This document shows positions 52,668 through 64,000 of a stretch of DNA of 64,000 bases, piece after piece. Source of the stretch: Atherinomorus stipes (lineage: Eukaryota > Chordata > Actinopteri > Atheriniformes > Atherinidae). Numbering within the stretch: the first letter of the stretch is position 1; every line of letters starts with the position of its first letter. The notes under the pieces are model-generated. The model was not told the DNA's origin. It did not search any database and worked only from the letters and a program-made list of their open reading frames with translations. The position numbers were made by a program, and so were the translations under genes. The DNA lies in the NCBI GenBank assembly GCA_023101725.1, contig JALJCO010009084.1, forward strand, positions 1 through 64,000. The letters run 5' to 3'.

Positions 52668-53768
52668 TTAAAGGAATAGTACACCCACAAAATGATGGTC
52701 CTTTATCTTCTCCTCACCCTCATACTGAGCAAGACTCTGGAGCACTTTTTTAATATCTCAAATGCAGCCGGAGATCCAGGGAAGTTTTTGTTTCCCCCAA
52801 CTTTCATATAATGGAGTTCACCGGCGACTGAACCAAAAAGGTCCATAAAAGTCCACAAAAACTTGTCAATATTCCTCCATACTGCCCACTTCAAGTGTCC
52901 TGAGTGGGTAGCGTCCAGAATTTACTGGAAACCACATCATTTAGTAGATTTTTATAGCCTAAACAGTAGAACATCTAGCTCCCCCAAAGAGCGCCCCTGC
53001 GAGTTCACAACACTCCGTTCAGCGCCTACTCTGCCAATTATGCGAGCGTAAAAGAAGAAATTCGCTGTTTACATTGTGCCAAACGAGCTTCGGACAAACC
53101 GTGACAAACACAAGGGGGTTGGCTATTGATTAAAAACAAAGAAAGAAAGAGAATCAATCAGTCAGTTTTTATCTTTATAGCCCTTTACAGCACACAAGGT
53201 GACCAATGTGCTTTCCATAAAAACATTATCATAGAAAGAGAATAAAAACATCATGAAGAAAATAAGCAAATACAAGTAAAAACAAACAACATATGAAATT
53301 ATATCACCACATTACTGGGTGTTAAAGGCCAGTCTAAATAAATGCGTTTTGAGCCTGGCAAGGCCAAAGTCTGTTATCGAGAGCATGTCAGGAAGCAGTT
53401 TGTTCCAGAGTCACAGCTTCCTTAGTGTTGGGAACTCGCAGGGGCGCTCTTTGCGGCAGCTACATGTTCTACTGTTTAGTCTATAAAAATCTACTAAATT
53501 TTGTGGTTTCCAGTAAATTCTGGATGCTACCCACTCAGGACACTTGGATTACATTGGACGAGCAGTATGGAGGAATATTGACAAGTTTTTGTGGACTTTT
53601 ATGGACCTTTTTGATTCAGTTGCCGGTGAACTCCATTAAATGAAAGTTGGTGGAAATACAACCATCTCCGGCTGCATTTGAGATATTAAAAGTGCTCCAG
53701 GGTCTTGCTCAGCATGAGGGTGAGTAGAAAATGAACGGACATCATTCTGTTAGTGTACTATTCCTTTC
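52668..53768. mobile_element. Family A long-inverted-repeat MITE, copy 3, with an insertion in its loop
   Basis: Left TTAAAGGAATAGTACACCCA; right TGTTAGTGTACTATTCCTTT (outer TTAA decayed to TTCA). Arms of about 330-380 bp are complementary and share landmarks with 9951-10831 and 17491-17840 (CTCATACTGAGCAAGACTCT, TCCATAAAAGTCCACAAAAA, GGGGCGCTCTTTG). An unrelated piece of about 275 bp (53150-53425) lies in the loop. Confidence 0.88.
53150..53425. mobile_element. Interspersed repeat in the loop of the family A MITE
   Basis: Begins AATCAATCAGTCAGTTTTTA, has AGCCCTTTACAGCACACAAG, and ends near AGTTTGTTCCAGAGTCACAG. This matches the general pattern of a common fish LINE/SINE-derived repeat, whose class I cannot fix. 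It separates the two arms. Confidence 0.55.
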
Positions 53769-54939
53769 ATGTCTGGCTTTAAGCACCTGTAAGAGGACGA
53801 CTGTAAGCTAGGCTGCTGCTCGTGGACACGTTGGGATGATGATGTGCCAGAAATCAGTACTGACCCTCCCATTAAAGTACTGTACATCTGGAAACATGCC
53901 TCAGCAGCTTTGCCTATTAACTGGGCTTTATGTTATTTTATATGATTATTTTTTATCATTGAGCTTATTTATGCAGATAAGTTATTTCTGATATTTCTGC
54001 ACATCTTTGCTTCTTTTATCTGTGTGACGACAGTTCTTCTCCTTCCATCTGTATTATTTGTGATGGTGAAAACAATCTGCTGTATTTGCTTGTATTGCTG
54101 TTGTTGTTGTTTTTCTCTACTGCTGTAAAGACTGAGTCCAACACCCCTTTAACTGATGTGGGGGGGTGATTTCCAGATGAATGTGGATGGGATTCTTGTA
54201 AATGTGCTTTTTTTGTAGCGAGCTCGAACAAACGTATCTATGAACTTTTTTTAATCTTTGCTATATTGCTTTGGTACTTTACTCTTTTTTGTCTTTTATA
54301 AGGAAATGATGAATTTTGAATTTGTGGTCTTTTTAAACAGAATGAAATGATGTTAGGTGTTTTATAATAATAATAAAAAAAATCTAAATATGGAAAAAAA
54401 AATTGTCCTGAATATTTTCTTAATTTTGACTGTGTGTTTTGCATGTGTATCATCCTCTTGGAAATTCAGCTAATCCAACTTCCAAAATCATCTTCGTCAT
54501 GTTCACGTCTTCTGCTGTGGAGGTGGCTTGGTACTTCCAGAGGGGATGGACATGGGAAGTTACGTCAGATGAGACCAGAGGCCAGATCAACCAAGATCCA
54601 AATGTGCTTGTAGTAATTTGCCTATGCAGTCTAGAATTTTCCGCATGGGGCTGAACCACGGTTTGTGCGTGATTTAGTAGGAGGGATTGCACAAATGGCG
54701 GCAGGTGCAAACGTGTTGGAATCATGTGTTGGATAAGTGCAAAAGGAAACAGGAGCTATGGAAATGGAAGAGGCAAATGCAAATATAAAATAAAATAAGG
54801 ATGATTAATATAAAAGAAAATACAACAGGTATCCATGCATAGCTGCAGCCTTGAAGATGGTCTATAACGCACAAGCTGCAAAAGACACGATGCCAGCGGC
54901 TTCAGCAGCCGCGGCTGAAGGGGCCGCCTTGATGTTTTC
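53769..54939. other. Unassigned sequence
   Basis: AT-rich, with no gene or clear repeat. Confidence 0.4.
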
Positions 54940-55630
54940 AGCCGCTACAATCCAAGTTAAAATGTGACGTTGGCAAAATTGGGGAAGACACAATTAAAGG
55001 ATAACTTTCTTTTTTGGACCAGAAATGTACCAGAAAAGCTGGTACATTGAAGTCTTCTTCGTTTCCCTGTAATAAGATGCTTTTTTCTAGTGTCATACAC
55101 ATGCTGAGGAACCCAAACTGGAACAAGCTCACACCATCTAGCGTTGTTTTTATTGATAATTTGGTGCATAACACAAGCATTATGAAATACATTTAACTCA
55201 GATAAACGAAGAAGACCAAGGCAAAGAAAGCGAGGTCTTGTGGGGGCATTGTACTCCGACCATGTCATGGCTCAAATAATCTTCTTTTAAAGGCTTTTAA
55301 AATTTTTTCAACTGGGATAGGTGTTGCACCAAATGACAATGCAATAATTCATATGTGGTTCAAACAGAGTTTCATATAAAGTGAGTAAAGCTGTTAGAGG
55401 AAGATAATGTCTTATTTTGACAAATATTCCAGTGTATTTGGCTAGGTTGGTTATTAATTGCTGTATATGAAATTTAAAAATTTAAAGATTCATCAATGAG
55501 GACCCCAAGGAATTTGGTAGAGTTTACTCTGATTAATATTTTATCATTCATTTTAAGATGCATATGATCTGATTTTGAAGTTTTTTTGTTAGGATTAAAC
55601 ACTATATAATTTGTCTTACTGATATTTAGT
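54940..55630 (-). pseudogene. Non-LTR retrotransposon reverse-transcriptase C-terminus fragment
   Basis: On the - strand, from right to left: LNISKTNYIVFNPNKK, then VNSTKFLGVLIDESLNF (reverse-transcriptase thumb region of LINEs), then after frame breaks LCLNHI-type fragments, then TWSEYNAPTRPRFLCLGLL and RLSELNVFHNACVMHQI. This order fits the end of a LINE of the Rex1/CR1-like group. There are several frame shifts and stops. The 5' side is cut by, or joined to, the element at 55639. Confidence 0.8.
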
Positions 55631-55638
55631 GATATCAG

Positions 55639-56252
55639 TAAGGCTACGTTCACACGGTGATGATCAGAAGAGAAGACGCAAAAGTGGCGTCTCGACCTTA
55701 TCTTTTTATCCGCGTTCACATGTCATGAAGAAATCTGCGTGGATACGAGGACGCAAGCGTGTATGGAATTTGATTGGATCTGCACGCCGGGCCTTTAGGT
55801 GGTGCTGTGACAGAACTCCACCATGTCCGCGCGCATGCGTACAATCGTTCATCTTTGTTTGCTTCAAAATCAAAACAACTATGGCGGCGAGGAGGAACTT
55901 TGTGTGGACAGATGAGGAGGTAGAATTACTTCTCCAAACGACACTCAATTACAAGCTCGCCACGTGGAGATCCGCTGGGCCTCCGTAGTCCGACATTGTT
56001 GTTTTTCCTGTATTGCGTGACGTCACGCGCATGCCACAGCAGGTCTGTGGGTCCACCATCATTTCTGCGTTTTGGACCGTGCAGATGACGGCGCAACAGC
56101 GTTGCGTCCTCAGGAATTCCACTTTGGAATAAGTCTCTTCAGATTTTTGCGTCTTCAACCCAGAATAACGCCGTTGCCGTGTGAACGAAAGGCACTTCTG
56201 ATTAAATATTTTGCCGTTTTCACCCGCAATCGTCCTCGCATGAACGGCCCCT
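55639..56252 (+). mobile_element. Element with GGCTACGTTCACA-type ends and a SANT/Myb-like reading frame
   Basis: The left end TAAGGCTACGTTCACACGG and the reverse complement of the right end (TAGGGGCCGTTCATGCGAGG) form an imperfect inverted repeat. Inside, 55879-55988 (+) encodes MAARRNFVWTDEEVELLLQT followed by TLNYKLATW. The WT-DEE-V-LL pattern is that of a SANT/Myb-like DNA-binding domain found in accessory proteins of some DNA transposons. The frame ends after about 37 residues, so only an exon or remnant is left. Confidence 0.6.
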
Positions 56253-59556
<3,304 letters not shown>

Positions 59557-61755
59557 CAACTCAGGGGCGTGTCCTACAACAGTCGTGTCATACAGTCGGT
59601 GTGTCCTACAGTGGGCATGTCATTCGGTGGGCGTGTCTGACAGTGGGTGTGTCACGCTGGGCGTGTCTGACAGTGGGCGTGTCATAAAGTGGGAGTGTCA
59701 TACAGTGGGCGTGTCATACAGTGGGTGTGTCATACAGCGGATGCATCATACAGTGGGTGTGTCCTGCAGTGGCCGTGTCATACAGTGGGTATGTCATACA
59801 GTGGATGTGTCATACAGTGGACTTGTCAAAGTGGGTGGGTCCTACAGTGGGCGTGTCCTTCAGTGGCCAATTTCTAAAGTGGATGTTTCACACAGTGGGT
59901 GTGTCATACAGTGGGTGTGTCATACAGCGGGTGTGTCATACAGTGAACGTGTCCTACGGTGGGTGTGTCATACAGTGGGTGTGTCCTACAGTGGGCGTGT
60001 CATACGGGGGGCGTGTCTGACAGTGGGTGTGTCACGTGGGCGTGTCTGACAGTGGGCGTGTCATAAAGTAGGAGTGTCATACACTGGGTGTGTCATACAG
60101 TAGATGTGTCATACAGCGGATGCATCATACAGTGGGTGTGTCATACAGTGGGTGTGTCCTGCAGTGGCCGTGTCATACAGTGGGTATGTCATACAGTGGA
60201 TGTGTCATACAGTGGACTTGTCAAAGTGGGTGTGTCCTACAGTGGGCGTGTCCTACAGTGGGCGTGTCCTTCAGTGGCCGATTTCTACAGTGGATGTGTC
60301 ACACAGTGGGGTGTGTCATACAGTGGGTGTGTCATACAGTAGGCGTGTCATACAGTGGGTGTGTCCTGCAGTGGACATGTCCTACAGTGGGCATGTCTTA
60401 CAGTAGGCATGTCATACAGTGAGTGTGTCCTACAGTGGGCGTGTCATACAGCGGGTGTGTCCTGCAATGGCAGTGTCATACATTTGTTGTGTCATGCAGC
60501 GGATGTGTCATACAGAAGGCGTGTCAGACAGCGGGTGTGTCATACAGTGGGCGTGTCATACAGTGGGTGTGTTATACAGTGGGCGTGTCGTACAGTGGGC
60601 GTGCCATACAGTCGACGTGTCATACAGTGGGTGTGTCCTGCAGTGGACGTGTAATACAGTGGGTGTGTCATACAGTGGGCGTGTCATACAGTGTATGTGT
60701 CATACAGTGGACGTGTCATACAGTGGCATCTCCTACGGTGGGTGTGTCATACAGTGGGTGTGTCATGCAGTGGGCGTGTCATACAGTGTGCGTGTCATAC
60801 AGTGGGTGTGTCATGCAGTGGGCGTGTCATACAGTAGGTGTGTCCTGCAGTGGGCGTGTAATACAGTTGATGTCTCCTACAGTGGGTGTGTCATACAGTG
60901 GACTCGTCAAAGTGGGTGTGTCCTACAGTGGGCGTGTCATATAGTGGGCGTGTCCTGTTGTGGGCGTGTCCTACAGTGGGTGTGTCCTTCAGTGGGGGAA
61001 TTCTACAGTGGATGTGTCACAGTGGGCGTGGCATACTTTGGATTTCTCCTACAGCGGGTGTGTCATACAGTGGGCGTGTCATACAGTGGGTGTGTCCTCC
61101 AGTGGGTGTGTCCTTCAGTGGGGGATTTCTACAGTGGATGTGTCACAGTGGGTGTGGCATACTTTGGATTTCTCCCACTGCGGGTGTGTCATACAGTGGG
61201 CGTGTAAAACAGTTGACGTCTCCTACGGTGGGTGTGTCGTACAGTGGGCGTGTCATACTGTGGGCGTGTCCGACAGTGTTAGTGTCATGCAGTGGGCGTG
61301 TCATACAGTGGGTGTGTCATACAGTGGACGCGTCAAAGTGGGTGTGTCCTACAGTGGACATGTCAAAGTGGGTGTGTCCTACAGTGTGCGTGTCATACAG
61401 TGGGTGTGTCCTGCAGTGGGGGTGTCCGACAGTGGGTGTGTTGTGCAGAGGGCGTGTCATACAGTGGGTGTGCCTTGCAGTGGGCATGTCTGACAGTGGG
61501 TGTGTCATGCAGTGGGCGTGTCATACAGTGTGTGTGTCTTGCAGTGGGCGTGTCTGACAGTGGGTGTGTCGTGCTGTGGGCGTGTCATACAGTGGGTGTG
61601 TCTTGCAGTGGGCGTGTCATACAGTGGATGTGTCATACAGTGGGTGTGTCATACAGTGGGTGTGTCCTACAGTGAGCGTGTCATACAGTGGGCGTGTCAT
61701 ACAGTGGGTGTGTCCTACAGTGGGCGTATCTGACAGTGGACGTGTCCTTTGGTGG
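59557..61755 (+). repeat. 16-bp minisatellite, about 2.2 kb
   Basis: About 137 copies of CATACAGTGGGTGTGT with variants (GGGCGTGT, GGACGTGT, CTGCAGTGG, TTGTCAAAGTG) and higher-order blocks: the region around 59685-59875 is repeated at 60055-60290, and 60950-61050 at 61080-61185. All three + frames remain open for long distances with a 16-residue period. These are not genes. Confidence 0.97.
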
Positions 61756-64000
61756 GAGACCTATAAGTGTTTCTTATCTTGCAGTCTTCACACTGTGAGG
61801 TGCGCAGAGTGGGTAGGCTACGTAGTCCACACAAATGGGACACCCTAGCAGACTAGAATTACTCACAGTGCTCGTATTTGTAAATCTGCAATGGCGGCGT
61901 GTATTGGCTTACAAACGTAAATATAATGCCATTATCAAACCCATTAAAATTGATTTTATAATTATTTTTAGGCTAAATATAATTTTCCTAGGAAATGTTG
62001 TACTTTCATTCTGTACACCCCCAAACGACCTGTGGAGGTATTTTCTTTTTCTAAAATATAGCTTTTAATAAAAATGTTGCATATTTAACCTTTAGCCCAT
62101 GAATAATATCAAACAAAATGTATTTTCTGAGGCAAAAACGTTCTTTTTTTTTTATGTTTGCCCGCATATTTTTTTAAATTTTCCACAGATTATCTGTTTT
62201 TTACTAGTAAACACTTAATTTAACACTTAAAAATCCACAAATTTAACAAAACATTCCTCTCGAAGCTCTGCAGCTTCCCTCCCATCTTCTGTGTGATGAA
62301 ACAAAATACCTACCTTTGCCTGTTTTATTGATTTTTACAGTATTTCTCATCACTTAAAAAATGTCTAGTGGAATTGAAAAAAAGATCTGTTAAAAAAAAG
62401 TCTCCTACCTTCTATTTTAATTTTTTTTTTCTTTCTTTAAGCCCAGTCATGATGATTAACTTTGTTTCCATCGCTTTGTAACTATAATTTATTGTTTATT
62501 GTGCACTAAATATCTTATTTTCCTTTATTTTTTTTAAACAACTTTGTATGTTTATTGTTCAAACCTTTTTGTTCTTGATGTAACCGTGTACAGAATTGTA
62601 TAAAACTCCTTGTTACTCCCCTCACGAGAGTTTGTATATTCTGCTTATGTAAATAAAGTTTTTTGTTTTTTTTAACAAAATCTTGTTTGCAATGAATTAT
62701 GGGATAGGCGAGGCCACGATGATACATGCAATGTACTGGTATCCTTGGTTTCAGGCGAAACGGAGTGCAGGTTTGGAGACTGGATTTGGAGGATCCTCCA
62801 GACGTTTCTGTAACGGGACGGGATTGACGCGCCGCTGTGACGTCTGCAGCCGATGAATTCAAACTCCGCAGTCTGCAGACTGCAAGATGAGACACACCTT
62901 ATGTATGATGTCTATGGTTGCTTAGGTGTAGGGGAAGGGTCAGGGGTATGGATTAGATTTTACTGTGCTCTCATAGGTCTGGTGGGCGTGTGGTAGAGTG
63001 ACATCACACTACGACATGCCCACTTTATGACACGCCTCCGTCTTTCGAGCCGCAGTTAGACCCGCAGATAGACGGACCGAGACCTGCGTTTGTAGGTGGA
63101 CCGAGTCCGCTTGTTCGTTCCGGATCAGAGTCCGTTTACGCCTTCACGACTTCCCTATAAGAAGCGAACTTTCCGTGCAAACGGACTCTGAATCGCATCA
63201 AAAAAGCTTTGTGAATGCGCCATAGATAGAGATGAAATCAGTGGTGCCACTACTAAAAAAGCTAATGAGAAATTAAAGGACAAAGCAATAAATTGTTGAA
63301 TTTAAGTCTTATATTGTGTTAAATTAGCTTTTATTTACTGATACATTAGATGGAGCCAGACCTTATTAATGATTACATGGAAATTACAGGCCTTCCCACA
63401 TATCTTGAAGTCAGGTTGAGCTGAGGTTTCCCACTTGCTCACAAGAGTTGCCAGTCATTACAAAACAGTATTTTCAAGAGGAATAAACAAGCTGATTGAC
63501 CCAGAGGTGCATGTCAGTCTTGCTGCTGTAGAGATGAACATGAATGCAAAGTAAATCAAGAATAAAATGTTTGTAATTTGTACAATCAGTAAATGGGAAT
63601 AGGAGTCAGATCATAGAAGTAAACAGTCTTATATTTGCCTTTGAAGTGTGCTGTAGTGAAATCTTACATCTCTAAATGTCTCTAGGAACATAATTCAAAA
63701 TACCGTATCTGGAACAGTTTTTCAGTCATAGAACAGGTGATGCTGTTGTAAGACCACCAGATGGAGCTAACGCACAATGATGCATTTAGCCAGACGTTTG
63801 AGAGGAAACCTGCGACCCCCACAAGTATTTAAATTTCTTTTCTTCTCATTATCAAATTAAATTAAATAGTAAAAGTAAATTTAAAAGAAGAAGCTGCTGA
63901 CCTTTAACATGGACATGTGTTACCTGTTTGTTTTTTCAGTTTCTTGGATGGACCTCTTGATTTTTTTTCCTCTAATGAGGTTTTTTGTTCAGCTTCTGTT
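61756..64000. other. Unassigned AT-rich tail; possible 3'UTR end at 62652
   Basis: 61860-62680 is AT-rich with few repeats and ends TTATGTAAATAAAGTTTTTTG, a strong polyadenylation context (AATAAA 62652-62657 followed by a T/GT-rich tract). It could be the 3' end of a + strand transcript, but no exon is recognisable upstream. 62985-63230 holds a CGGACCGAGAC/AGTCCGTTTACG-type repeat, possibly a MITE. From 63231 to the end nothing is seen. Confidence 0.4.

Noticed and set aside
55629..55988. 119-codon frame as a complete gene
   Set aside because: Only the last 37 codons or so, from an internal Met, look like a SANT domain; the upstream part is transposon terminus read through.

Overview
The window is vertebrate nuclear DNA, almost certainly from a ray-finned (teleost) fish. 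It is gene-poor, AT-leaning and full of transposons. Introns with GT...AG borders interrupt the one recognisable gene. The repeats are typical of fish: Tc1/mariner, hAT, piggyBac-like, Rex3/RTE-like and L1/Tx1-like elements, plus large minisatellites. I cannot name the species.

The only host gene I can support is slco4a1 on the + strand. It encodes an OATP4A1-type solute carrier organic anion transporter. Eleven coding exons between 15413 and 45530 join in frame at GT/AG borders into a 772-residue protein, against about 722 residues for human OATP4A1. A 5'UTR segment with its own splice acceptor starts at 15146. The protein has a cytoplasmic N-terminus, the OATP signature in exon 3 and a cysteine-rich Kazal-like loop in exons 7-8. 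Coding sequence is 2.3 kb of a 30 kb gene; most of the rest is transposons and tandem repeats in introns 1, 2, 4, 5, 6, 8 and 10.

Layout. 1-15 kb: transposon field with a mariner-type MITE, a Rex3/RTE LINE tail, a hammerhead-ribozyme-like motif, L1/Tx1-like LINE 3'UTR copies, several TTAA-bounded long-inverted-repeat MITEs, a hAT element and a scrambled Tc1/mariner copy. 15.1-45.5 kb: slco4a1. Its intron 5 holds a stack of elements inserted into a minisatellite (a TA-bounded MITE, a Tc1 element, and a hAT-like element inside the Tc1). Intron 8 holds a 3.8 kb hAT-bounded block that contains a spliced but broken piggyBac transposase. 46.1-48.6 kb: a 16-bp minisatellite downstream of slco4a1. 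49-57 kb: more MITEs, a LINE reverse-transcriptase fragment and an element with a SANT-like reading frame. 59.5-61.8 kb: a second large 16-bp minisatellite. 61.8-64 kb: AT-rich DNA with one polyadenylation signal that could end an unseen gene.

I found no new multi-gene system. The points most worth a second look are the hammerhead-like motif, the cluster of TTAA-bounded long-TIR MITEs with an internal empty-site control, the nested insertions with target duplications, and the recurrence of a 16-bp (or 32-bp) repeat unit in four unrelated minisatellites.
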